Positions 24,747 to 33,258 of a stretch of 64,000 nt of DNA are shown here, in pieces. Source of the stretch: Saccharibacillus kuerlensis DSM 22868 (GTDB lineage: Bacteria > Bacillota > Bacilli > Paenibacillales > Paenibacillaceae); the NCBI RefSeq assembly GCF_000378145.1, contig NZ_KB899289.1, positions 1-64,000 on the forward strand. The letters run 5' to 3'. The notes under the pieces were generated by a model. It was not told where the DNA came from. It saw only the letters and a list, made by a program, of their open reading frames with translations, and did not search any database. Each line of letters starts with the position of its first letter. Position 1 is the stretch's first letter. Both the position numbers and the translations under genes were made by a program.

Positions 24747-25709
24747 GTGGCACGCATGTTTGGTTTTCGCGTCATCAAAACGGCGGCTGCGGCTTTTGCC
24801 GCAATTATGATCGCGCACCTTGTCGGCATACCGTCTGCAACATCGGCAGGGCTGCTGGCCATTCTGGGGCTGGATACGACCATTAAGAGGAGTGTCAAAA
24901 CGGTCGTGGACCGCTTTTTTGCTTCGATTGTCGGCTTGGTCGTCGCCTGCGTATTGTTCGGGACGCTCGGCTTCCATTATTGGGTCATTCCACTGTACAT
25001 TTTGATTGCTTTCCCCTTGATTGTCAGAGCAACATTTAAAGGCGGAATCGTAACCAATGCGGTTGTCGTTTTTCACGTCTTCAATGCAGGAGAAATTACC
25101 TGGCCGGTACTGTGGACGGAGCTGCAGCTGCTTGTAATCGGACTCGGCTCGGCAATGCTGGTCAACTTGATCTATATGCCGAATCCGGAGGAGAAGCTGT
25201 CGAATATCCGCAGTGAAGCGGATCGGTATTTTTCGCGCATTTTTGCCCAATTTGCTAAGACGCTGCGCAATCCGGATTATATGTGGGATGGCGGCGAGCT
25301 GATCGAAGCGGATCGGAAAGTGGAAGAAGGTTTGGAATTGGCAAGACGCTCCAGAGAAAATCAAGTGTTGAAATCCGACGAATTTTGGAGTGCTTACTTC
25401 TACATGCGCAAGCAGCAGCTGGAGTCAATCCAGTCGATGGCACTGCTCGTCTCACAGGTGTATCGGCAAATTCCTCAAGCCGAGCTTACCGCAGAACTGT
25501 TCGATCAGTTGGAGCAGGATGTGAAGCGGGAGCACTATATGGGCAAGGCGGAAGAAATGCTGCGCGAGTTGGAAGAACGGTTTAAGGAAATGAGTCTGCC
25601 TGAAACCCGGGAAGAATTCGAAGTCCGTTCGGCAATTCTGCAGCTGTGCCGAGAGTTGAGCCGCTATCTGGTGCTGTCGAAGAAGGACAAAGCGCCGCAT
25701 GTAACATGA
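24747..25709 (+). CDS. Aromatic acid exporter family (FUSC-like) membrane protein, YqjA type
   Basis: About four N-terminal membrane segments (VIKTAAAAFAAIMIAHLVG; SAGLLAILGL; FFASIVGLVVACVLFGTLG; WVIPLYILIAFPLIV) are followed by a long cytoplasmic helical half (about 150-320) rich in Glu and Lys. The layout is that of the YqjA/aromatic acid exporter proteins with a C-terminal coiled domain. Start choice is uncertain: GTG at 24747 has GAGGG ten bases upstream, ATG at 24756 is possible, and TTG at 24714 is the longest. No regulator or partner is adjacent, so the transported compound is unknown. Confidence 0.78.
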   Translation: MARMFGFRVIKTAAAAFAAIMIAHLVGIPSATSAGLLAILGLDTTIKRSVKTVVDRFFASIVGLVVACVLFGTLGFHYWVIPLYILIAFPLIVRATFKGGIVTNAVVVFHVFNAGEITWPVLWTELQLLVIGLGSAMLVNLIYMPNPEEKLSNIRSEADRYFSRIFAQFAKTLRNPDYMWDGGELIEADRKVEEGLELARRSRENQVLKSDEFWSAYFYMRKQQLESIQSMALLVSQVYRQIPQAELTAELFDQLEQDVKREHYMGKAEEMLRELEERFKEMSLPETREEFEVRSAILQLCRELSRYLVLSKKDKAPHVT

Positions 25710-25842
25710 AACGAAAAAGCTTTGACAGGTGTATTTAATTTTATTTCAGCAGATGGAGAATCGAAAAAAGATCGGATTTTGATGAGAAAGCTGCCGCTTT
25801 TTGAAACGAGTGTCAACATAGGATGCTTTCCTGTAGGCTTTC

Positions 25843-25900
25843 AAAGAACTGTTACGAAAAACTGTTACAAAGAACTGTTACGAAGAACGGTTACGAAAAA
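25843..25900. repeat. Four short direct repeats
   Basis: AAAGAACTGTTACG and near copies occur four times in tandem with 12-14 base periodicity. No coding or hairpin role is visible. Confidence 0.55.
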
Positions 25901-25954
25901 TTTTAGATCCTGCTGTAACTTTCTGTGTCACAGATTTGTCTGATGCGATGCCGG

Positions 25955-25988
25955 AAAAGAGGACGGTGAAGATACCGGCCTCTTTTTT
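25955..25988 (+). terminator. Intrinsic terminator upstream of mutS
   Basis: AAAAGAGG-ac-GGT pairs with ACC-gg-CCTCTTTTTT, ending with a T-run. Confidence 0.6.
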
Positions 25989-26130
25989 GATGAGAACAGA
26001 CGAAAGAAGTTACACATTTGCATATCTGCAATGAACGGCTTAAATTTAACTTTTGTATCATGGAAGCCGGCGAAGCCGATTTTTGCATATTTGTTCAGAG
26101 GGCTGACAAAAATAGTTCTGGAAATAAACC

Positions 26131-26144
26131 TGAACAAATGTTCG
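26131..26144. promoter_or_regulatory. LexA box upstream of mutS
   Basis: TGAACAAATGTTCG carries perfect GAAC-N4-GTTC half-sites of the Bacillus LexA (DinR) box and lies 74 bases before the mutS start, just upstream of the -10-like TATAAT at 26174. Confidence 0.6.
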
Positions 26145-26217
26145 TATATAAACGCTTTTTACCGGAATTCTGTTATAATCGTAGGGAGAAAAGAAGGCAG
26201 GTAGATGGAGGGGAATC

Positions 26218-29200
26218 ATGGCCAAGTTAACGCCGATGATGGAACAGTATCTCAAGATCAAGGAAGAAGCGAAGGATGCGATCCTCTTTTTCCGTCTGGG
26301 AGACTTTTATGAAATTTTTTTCGACGATGCCCTGACGGCTTCGCGAGAACTTGAAATTACATTGACCGGGCGCAATGCCGGCATGGAAGAACGGGCGCCC
26401 ATGTGCGGCGTGCCGTATCATGCGGCGGAAGGTTATGTGCAGCGTCTGATCGAAAAAGGATATAAAGTTGCGATCTGCGAGCAGGTTGAGGATCCGGCAA
26501 CAGCCAAAGGAGTCGTACGCCGCGAAATCATTCGTGTTGTAACGCCAGGTACGCTGATGGAAAGTCGGGCGCTCGGCGAAAAGTCGAACAACTATCTTGT
26601 CTGCGTGACAAGCTCGAACGGCATGACGGCGATTGCGGCCTGTGACTTGTCCACGGGCGATCTGCATGTCACTTCGGCACCGGACAACGCGGAGTGGATA
26701 AAAGGCGAAGTTGCCGTGTACCAGCCGTCGGAAGCGATCGGCGACAGCCGGCTGCTCGGTCTGTTGGAGTCGCAGGTGGCGCCAATGGAACGCCGGCTCG
26801 TCTGCACGCCATGGGAAAAATCCAAGGAAGACGGTGCACGTGAGCAGTTCGGTGAAGCGGTCTGGGCTCGTCTGGACGATGAACGCCGTCTGTGTGTAGC
26901 CCGTCTGTTCGCCTATTTGGCGGAGACGCAGAAGAGAGCGCTCGGCCAATTGACAAAAATTTCGGTGTACGAGCCGAATCATTATATGATTCTCGATTCG
27001 TTTACCCGGCGGAATCTGGAACTGACGGAGACCGTACGGGAGCGATCGAAAAAGGGCTCGCTGCTCTGGCTGCTCGATCGCACGAAGACGTCGATGGGCG
27101 CGCGTACGCTTCGCCGCTGGATCGACAAACCACTGCTTCAACGCGGTGCGATCGAGGAACGCTTGGAAGCGGTGGAACATCTGCACCGCAACTTGATTCT
27201 GCGCGGCGACGTGCAGGAAGCACTGAAAGAAATCTACGATCTTGAACGTCTTGTCGGACGCGTAGCGTTCGGCAGTGCCAATGGACGCGACATGGTAGCG
27301 CTGCGAGATTCACTCGTGCAAATTCCGGGACTGAAAGAGATCTGTCTGAATTCCGGTTCCCAGACGCTGGCTGCAACGGCAAACCGGATGGACGAATGCG
27401 CCGATCTTGCCGAAGCGATCGCTGCGGCAGTTACCGACGAACCGCCGGTATCGGTCCGCGACGGCGGTCTGATTCGCAAAGGATACCATGAACATCTCGA
27501 CCAGCTGCGCGAAGCAAGCGTCAATGGTAAACGCTGGATTGCCGAGCTGGAGGCCGAGGAACGCCGGGTAACCGGTATCCGTTCATTGAAAGTCGGCTAT
27601 AACAAGGTGTTCGGTTACTATATTGAAGTGACGAGAGCTAATCTGAATCAGCTGCCGGAAGGACGTTACGAACGCAAACAGACGCTTGCCAACGCCGAAC
27701 GTTATATTACGCCGGAGCTGAAGGAAAAAGAATCGCTTATTCTTGAAGCCGAAGAGAAAATGGCTGATCTGGAGTACGGGCTATTTCTGGAACTGCGAGA
27801 AAAAGTCGCGGAGCGGATTCCGCGCCTTAAATCGCTGGCCGAGCGTGTAGCGGAGATCGATGTGTATCAAGCGTTTGCCGAAGCGAGTGCGGAAAAAGCG
27901 TTTGTGCGTCCACAGCTGCACGACGGCTATGATCTGACCGTCGACAATGGCCGTCATCCGGTCGTCGAAGCGGTCATGGAAGGCGGATCTTTCGTCGCCA
28001 ATGCAACGGATTTGGCTCGCGAAGGCGCAAACATTATGCTGATTACCGGCCCGAACATGGCGGGGAAAAGTACTTATATGCGCCAAGTGGCCTTGATTTC
28101 GATCATGGCGCAGATCGGCTGCTTTGTGCCGGCGGATCGGGCGAGCGTTCCGATGCTGGACCGGATCTTTACCCGGATCGGAGCAGCGGATGACCTGGTC
28201 GGCGGCCAAAGTACGTTCATGGTCGAAATGGCCGATATTCAGGTCATGACCCAGCAGGCGACGAAAGACAGTCTAATTATTATCGACGAGCTGGGCCGGG
28301 GAACTTCGACGAGCGAAGGCATGGCGATTGCCCAGGCGGTGATCGAGCACGTCCACGAATCGATTGGCTGCAAAGCTCTCGTATCGACTCACTTCCACGA
28401 GCTTGCTCATCTTGAGGAAAGCCTGCCGCGTCTGCGAAACTACTGTATGGCGGTGCGCGAGAGCGGCGATAAAGTTACATTCCTGCGCAAATTGGTTGCC
28501 GGAGCGGCCAGCACCAGCTACGGAATTTACTGTGCCCGTTTGGCTGGTCTTCCTGGCAGCATTATCGACCGGGCTTACGGTCTGCTGCAGGGATTTGAAC
28601 AGGCAGCAGCGGGAGTGGCCGTCGGCAGTGCAGGCGGAGCGGAAGCGGCGAAAAATTCTGCTGCGAACGCAGTCGAGCAGATCGATACCCGACTGCCTGG
28701 AAGGGAAGGCGCAGCAGAAGCGAAAGACAGAGCAGAAACGCAAGTCAATGTGAAGCGTCGGGAAAATGAAAGTCAAGATACAAGCAAAGATACAAGCGAG
28801 GTCGGACATGTTTATTCCGATCGATCGCTGGGAGCAGAGCGTCAACCGAGCGAAGTACGTGAGCGTGCGATATTCGAGACGGGGACGTCTTCAGGATCGA
28901 TGTCGACGGATGGGGAAGCTGGCGTTCAGAAAGAAGATGGCGCCCAGACAAAAGGAGGCTTTCAGACAGAAGGCAGCGGTCCATTGACTTCTGCGGTACT
29001 GGAGGAAAGAGAAACTGGAGTATCAGCCGGAGGACAGTCTTCTTCCAGAGAAGTCGTACAGCTGTCGATCTTTGGAGACGAGGAGCAGTCGGGCCGAACT
29101 TCACAGCCTGCCCATACGCCATCCAAAGAAGATGTGAAAGTTAAAAAGATGCTGCAGCGCGTGCGAGAAGTCGATGTGATGAATATGACGCCGCTGCAGG

Positions 29201-29247
29201 CGATGCAGATTCTGAATGAGCTTAAGTTGGAAGCTCAGCGGCTGTAG
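26218..29247 (+). CDS. mutS: DNA mismatch recognition ATPase MutS with expanded C-terminal linker
   Basis: Recognises mismatches and recruits MutL. The N-terminal domain has KDAILFFRLGDFYEIFFDDA with the mismatch-wedging Phe in the FYE motif. The ATPase domain has Walker A GPNMAGKSTYMRQ (about 611), QSTFMVEM, Walker B LIIIDELGRGTS and STHFHELAHLEE. The 1009 residues exceed the usual 850-900. About 180 residues (roughly 795-975) rich in Glu, Ser, Thr, Gly and Gln separate the ATPase from the terminal helix-turn-helix (VKKMLQRVREVDVMNMTP). That linker contains QLSIF at about 948, a likely beta-clamp-binding motif. GGAGGGG is eight bases before the ATG. First gene of mutSL. Confidence 0.96.
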   Translation: MAKLTPMMEQYLKIKEEAKDAILFFRLGDFYEIFFDDALTASRELEITLTGRNAGMEERAPMCGVPYHAAEGYVQRLIEKGYKVAICEQVEDPATAKGVVRREIIRVVTPGTLMESRALGEKSNNYLVCVTSSNGMTAIAACDLSTGDLHVTSAPDNAEWIKGEVAVYQPSEAIGDSRLLGLLESQVAPMERRLVCTPWEKSKEDGAREQFGEAVWARLDDERRLCVARLFAYLAETQKRALGQLTKISVYEPNHYMILDSFTRRNLELTETVRERSKKGSLLWLLDRTKTSMGARTLRRWIDKPLLQRGAIEERLEAVEHLHRNLILRGDVQEALKEIYDLERLVGRVAFGSANGRDMVALRDSLVQIPGLKEICLNSGSQTLAATANRMDECADLAEAIAAAVTDEPPVSVRDGGLIRKGYHEHLDQLREASVNGKRWIAELEAEERRVTGIRSLKVGYNKVFGYYIEVTRANLNQLPEGRYERKQTLANAERYITPELKEKESLILEAEEKMADLEYGLFLELREKVAERIPRLKSLAERVAEIDVYQAFAEASAEKAFVRPQLHDGYDLTVDNGRHPVVEAVMEGGSFVANATDLAREGANIMLITGPNMAGKSTYMRQVALISIMAQIGCFVPADRASVPMLDRIFTRIGAADDLVGGQSTFMVEMADIQVMTQQATKDSLIIIDELGRGTSTSEGMAIAQAVIEHVHESIGCKALVSTHFHELAHLEESLPRLRNYCMAVRESGDKVTFLRKLVAGAASTSYGIYCARLAGLPGSIIDRAYGLLQGFEQAAAGVAVGSAGGAEAAKNSAANAVEQIDTRLPGREGAAEAKDRAETQVNVKRRENESQDTSKDTSEVGHVYSDRSLGAERQPSEVRERAIFETGTSSGSMSTDGEAGVQKEDGAQTKGGFQTEGSGPLTSAVLEERETGVSAGGQSSSREVVQLSIFGDEEQSGRTSQPAHTPSKEDVKVKKMLQRVREVDVMNMTPLQAMQILNELKLEAQRL

Positions 29248-29397
29248 ACGGTGAGCAGAGCGATTTTTGGGTGAAGTATTGGATGAATGAAGTAAACAAG
29301 CTAATCAATGAGTTATGAAGAAATGAAGCAGGCGCTGGGCCTATATAATAAGTTTTCGTTCGTTTCTTACACTATGTTTTAAGAAAGGGGAACCGGT

Positions 29398-31746
29398 ATG
29401 GCCAAAATTAAGGTACTGGACGAACACGTTGCCAACCAGATTGCGGCCGGCGAAGTTGTGGAGCGGCCCGCTTCGGTCGTCAAGGAGTTGGTTGAAAATG
29501 CTATCGACGCCGGGGCGGCAAAGGTCGACGTATGGATCGAAGAAGGCGGTTTGTCTTCGATTCGTGTAACGGACAACGGATCGGGCATCGATCCGGAAGA
29601 CTGCGAGACGGCTTTTTACCGACATGCAACGAGCAAAATATCGGGAGGCCGGGATTTGTTCCAGATTACGAGCCTCGGCTTCCGCGGTGAGGCGCTGCCG
29701 AGTATCGCTTCGGTCTCCAAAGTCGAAGTGCTGACAGCCTGCGACGACGATGGAGCGGGCCGTAGGCTCGTCATTGAAGGCGGTACACTCAAGACAAACG
29801 AGGATGCTCCGGCTTCCCGGGGAACAGATTTCCGTGTTCGTGAGCTCTTTTACAATACACCGGCCCGGCTGAAATATATGAAAACGGTACAGACTGAGTT
29901 GGGCCATATTTCCGACTATATGTACCGAATGGCGCTATCTCATCCGGAGATCGCTTTTACACTGCGGCATAACGGCAATTCTCTGCTGCAAACGCTTGGC
30001 GGAGGGGATCTGCTTCAGGTTATTGCCGCCGTGTACGGGACAACGAGTGCCAAAGCGATGATTCCGCTGCAAAGTGAAGGCTTGGACTTTGCAGTCGGAG
30101 GATTCGTCAGTCTTCCGGACTTTACCCGCTCCAATCGAAGTGCGATTACGACGGTAGTTAATGGCCGCTTTATACGCAGTCATGTGCTGAATCAAGCCAT
30201 TATGCGTGCTTATCACACACTGCTGCCTGTCGGCCGTTATCCGTTGGTTGTGCTGAGTCTGGCTATGCATCCGTCGCTTGTCGACGTAAACGTGCACCCG
30301 GCAAAACTGGAAGTTCGCTTCAGCAAAGAAGCTGAACTGACGGCATTTGTGGAAGAAATGATTCGGGCTGCATTGTCCCGCGAAGTGCTAATTCCCAAAG
30401 CCGTCAATCAGCGTGTTGGTAAGAGCAATACCATGGTTCAGGAACAATTCCACTTTCCGAAACGGGAAGCGCTGATTGAAGAGCTTGCGGCAGCTCAGCC
30501 GCAGGATAAAGAGGCGCCGTCCGGCGGAAATGAGACGCTGGGCGGTGTAAGCTCCGGCAATGCAGGTGCAGAAGGACCAAACGCTGGAAGTGCAGGTACC
30601 GGTGAGGCCGGTTCGCAAGTGCCGAGCAGTGGAACTGCAGGCACCGGTAATCGTGGTGCCGAATTACTGCCCGGCGCCGGGCAGCCGGGCTCTGAAGCTG
30701 CCGCGCCTTGGGCAGGGCGCGCCGGAGAGTACGGCCGCCCTGCCGAGGCGGCCGGCCAAGAGCAGAGCCGCGCCTTGCCTGGCGCGGCAGGGGCTTCGGG
30801 CGCGCAGAACGCAGCACGCCCTGAGGCTGCCGCCGCCGATGGAGCGGCGGCGAATCCGCCAGCGGCCGCTTCGCAGGCCGCCGAACGGCGCGGCTCCGCC
30901 GCAGGCGGTGCGGAAGTGCCGGACGCCTTGAAGGCGTCCGCGTCCTACCCGGCCGCCGGCGGCGTGCGCGATCCGCTCCCGCAGCAAGTGCGGGAGCCGG
31001 GCCACGGCATGGGCTACACCGGAGGACGCAAAGCGTCCGGCGGTGCCGGCCGGGCGTCCTCGTCCGGTAATCCCGGCGCTCGGCAGCCGGCTCAGTCGGG
31101 ACAGAACGCTGCATTGGCACGCGCGGCTGAGCTTTACAGCCGGGGTGAAGTGCCCAAACGCCCTGCTTTTCCAGAAATGACGCTGATCGGCCAGCATCAC
31201 GGGACCTATCTGATCGCTCAGAACGATCAAGGATTGTATCTGATTGATCAGCATGCTGCGCATGAGCGAATCAATTACGAATATTATTACGAGAAATTCG
31301 GTCAGCCGGAATCGGCTTCACAAGAGCTGCTGCTGCCGATCACACTTGAGTTTACGTCGGCGGAGAGCGCCAAAATCCGCGATCGAATCGGCTGGTTCGA
31401 GCAGGCGGGCGTATATATGGAGCCTTTTGGAGGCCAAACGTTCCGCGTCACTGCCTACCCGCATTGGTTCCCGCCCGGCGAAGAGCAGTCCATTATCGAA
31501 GAGATGGCCGAGTGGGTGCTGAGCGAGCGTGCGATCGATCTGGCCAAACTGCGTGAGAAAGCGTCCACGCTCTGCTCCTGCAAAGCTTCGATCAAGGCCA
31601 ATCAACGTCTTAGCGACGTCCAGGCCCAGACGTTGATCGAACGGTTGGGGGAGTGCAAACAGCCTTATACTTGCCCTCATGGCAGACCAATTGTCGTATC
31701 TTTTTCTTCTTATGATTTGGAGAAATTGTTTAAAAGAGTGATGTAA
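29398..31746 (+). CDS. mutL: Mismatch repair endonuclease MutL with long low-complexity linker
   Basis: GHKL ATPase motifs lie in the first 110 residues (VKELVENAIDAGA, RVTDNGSGI, RHATSKI, GFRGEALPSIASV). The C-terminal endonuclease domain has LIDQHAAHERINYE (about 617), the metal-binding motif of nicking MutL proteins, plus CSCKASIKANQ and CPHGRPIVV. Between about 360 and 580 lies a Gly/Ala/Pro/Arg-rich linker encoded by unusually G+C-rich DNA (about 30500-31130), so the protein has 782 residues against a usual 620-680. AGGGG is eight bases before the ATG. A 150-base gap separates it from mutS. Confidence 0.95.
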   Translation: MAKIKVLDEHVANQIAAGEVVERPASVVKELVENAIDAGAAKVDVWIEEGGLSSIRVTDNGSGIDPEDCETAFYRHATSKISGGRDLFQITSLGFRGEALPSIASVSKVEVLTACDDDGAGRRLVIEGGTLKTNEDAPASRGTDFRVRELFYNTPARLKYMKTVQTELGHISDYMYRMALSHPEIAFTLRHNGNSLLQTLGGGDLLQVIAAVYGTTSAKAMIPLQSEGLDFAVGGFVSLPDFTRSNRSAITTVVNGRFIRSHVLNQAIMRAYHTLLPVGRYPLVVLSLAMHPSLVDVNVHPAKLEVRFSKEAELTAFVEEMIRAALSREVLIPKAVNQRVGKSNTMVQEQFHFPKREALIEELAAAQPQDKEAPSGGNETLGGVSSGNAGAEGPNAGSAGTGEAGSQVPSSGTAGTGNRGAELLPGAGQPGSEAAAPWAGRAGEYGRPAEAAGQEQSRALPGAAGASGAQNAARPEAAAADGAAANPPAAASQAAERRGSAAGGAEVPDALKASASYPAAGGVRDPLPQQVREPGHGMGYTGGRKASGGAGRASSSGNPGARQPAQSGQNAALARAAELYSRGEVPKRPAFPEMTLIGQHHGTYLIAQNDQGLYLIDQHAAHERINYEYYYEKFGQPESASQELLLPITLEFTSAESAKIRDRIGWFEQAGVYMEPFGGQTFRVTAYPHWFPPGEEQSIIEEMAEWVLSERAIDLAKLREKASTLCSCKASIKANQRLSDVQAQTLIERLGECKQPYTCPHGRPIVVSFSSYDLEKLFKRVM

Positions 31747-32478
31747 AAACCTTCCCCCAATCCTTAAGCGACTTTAATTAAATTTTCGAAACAAGACGCT
31801 TTAACTTGTTTCGAAAATGACCTGAGAGCGATCTAATCAACTGGGGGAAGGTTCTGCTTCATCGAATAAGCGCCCCAATCCTTAAGCGACTTTAATCTTC
31901 CTTGAACGGCCGCTTGCGGAAAGCCGTTCGCGCACCTGAGAGCGATCTAATCAATTGGGGGAAGGTTCTGCTTCATTGAACAAGCGCCCCAATCCTTAAG
32001 CGACTTTAATCTTCCTTGAACGGCCGCTTGCGGAAAGCCGTTCGCGCACCTGAGAGCGATCTAATCAATTGGGGGAAGGTTCTGCTTCATTGAACAAGCG
32101 TCCCAATCCTTAAGCGACTTTAATCTTCCTTGAACGGCCGCTTGCGGAAAGCCGTTCGCGCACCTAAGAGCGATCTAATCAATTGGGGGAAGGTTCTGCT
32201 TCATCGAATAAGTGCCCCAATCCTTAAGCGACTTCAACCGGGACAGTTTCGCATCATCGCTACGACAGCTTAACCTGCTTAATACTAACTCTAGCTGCGG
32301 CATCCGCCGCAGCTACGTTGCTGAAATGACAAAGCAGACGCCGCAGATGGATTTCCGGCGACGCTTGCTTTGTCATTTGGGCAGCGTAGATCTGTCTGAA
32401 TAATTTTCAAATGCAAATAACACCGCGCCGCAGACTGTATACGAATGCGGCATAAGCATGACCAAAGGAGAACGACCT
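31747..32478. other. Non-coding region of 0.7 kb rich in structured repeats
   Basis: No credible gene. The first 490 bases are the tandem structured units described separately. The remainder (32240-32400) contains two strong hairpins: 9-bp arms 32293-32301/32306-32314, and 12-bp arms 32324-32335/32367-32378 with an inner CGCCG/CGGCG stem. Confidence 0.7.
31748..32237. repeat. Tandem 114-bp structured repeat, four units plus a partial fifth
   Basis: The phrase CCCAATCCTTAAGCGACTT recurs at 31756, 31874, 31988, 32102 and 32216, spaced 118, 114, 114 and 114 bases. Each unit holds two similar direct motifs, CCTTAAGCGACTTTAAT and CCTGAGAGCGATCTAAT, on either side of a hairpin, with outer arms CCCCAAT/ATTGGGG. 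In unit 1 the hairpin is a 14-bp stem (31782-31795 with 31805-31818) and the outer arms a 12-bp perfect inverted repeat (31748-31759 with 31842-31853). In units 2-4 the hairpin is a different GAACGGC/GCCGTTC stem. Conserved internal loop with exchanged stems points to structured RNA or DNA. Confidence 0.85.
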
Positions 32479-33258
32479 ATGATGATTGTAACTACCGGCG
32501 ATTCGCCGGCCGAAGCTGAACTGCAGCGGGCGCGAAAGATCGCTGAGCAGGCAGGAATTCGGATTGTAACGCGCGGACGGACATCGATTCCCAAATTATT
32601 TTCGAAATACGGCGCTGATGCTGTTTTGATTGTCACACAAGGCAAGGTCAGGCTGTTCCGGGAAGATCAGCCTGTGCTGGAATACCATCCGAGCATGGGT
32701 TATGTTCGGGCCAAGCGCCTGCTTAAGGGCGAGCCCGATCCAATGATCGACGCTTCTCGGGCAGAACAAGGGGATTCCGTACTTGACTGTACGGCAGGAC
32801 TGGGTACCGACTCGCTCGTTTTTGCAGTCCGTGTCGGTCCTTCCGGTCTTGTGCGTGCATTGGAGGCTTCGCCTCAGCTTTCGGTTCTGCTGCGGGAAGG
32901 GCTGTCCAGTTACGAAGTTGAGAAATCTTCTGTTACCGAGGCTATGCGGCGTATCGAGGTTGTGAATACGGATCATTTGGAGTACTTGAAGTCGCTGCCG
33001 GACAATAGCTTCGATATCGTCTATTTCGACCCAATGTTCCGTAAGCCGGCTTACGATTCGTCGGCGATCTCGCCGCTGCGTACTTTTGCCGACGCTCGGG
33101 CTCTAAGCGAGGAATCGATTCGAGAAGCGGTACGTGTCGCTCGCAAGACAGTTGTATTGAAAGAGAAAAAAAGCAGCGGGGAAATGGAACGCCTAGGCTT
33201 TGTGCCGGACGGCCGAAACCACGCCAAAATTACGTACGGAGTGATTCGAATTGACTGA
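32479..33258 (+). CDS. Class I SAM-dependent methyltransferase (RsmJ/DUF548-like)
   Basis: 259 residues. After an N-terminal domain (about 1-85; IVTRGRTSIPKLFSKY) comes a Rossmann methyltransferase core: SVLDCTAGLGTDSLVFA is the SAM-binding motif I, FDIVYFDPMFRKPAY the motif IV with a DPMF active-site-like signature, as in rRNA guanine-N2 methyltransferases such as RsmJ. The substrate is therefore probably rRNA but this is inference. The ATG at 32479 follows AAAGGAG by eight bases. Its stop overlaps the TTG start of miaA. Confidence 0.82.
   Translation: MMIVTTGDSPAEAELQRARKIAEQAGIRIVTRGRTSIPKLFSKYGADAVLIVTQGKVRLFREDQPVLEYHPSMGYVRAKRLLKGEPDPMIDASRAEQGDSVLDCTAGLGTDSLVFAVRVGPSGLVRALEASPQLSVLLREGLSSYEVEKSSVTEAMRRIEVVNTDHLEYLKSLPDNSFDIVYFDPMFRKPAYDSSAISPLRTFADARALSEESIREAVRVARKTVVLKEKKSSGEMERLGFVPDGRNHAKITYGVIRID

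Larger units (their letters stand above)
25710..26217. other. Intergenic region before mutS with direct repeats, terminator and LexA box
   Basis: No supported gene. It holds four GAACTGTTACG-like direct repeats (25843-25900), a terminator (25955-25988), a LexA box (26131-26144) and a TATAAT element (26174-26179) before mutS. Confidence 0.6.

Noticed and set aside
30404-31263. Long antisense frames over the MutL linker
   Set aside because: High G+C suppresses stop codons there; the Arg-rich products have no family features.
31748-32237. CRISPR array
   Set aside because: The units are 114 bp and nearly identical throughout, including between the shared motifs. There are no unique spacers and no cas genes.
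31747-32478. Riboswitch or T-box for the methyltransferase-miaA-hfq operon
   Set aside because: No known aptamer core or anti-terminator was recognised and no terminator precedes the methyltransferase start. Kept instead as an unassigned structured repeat.
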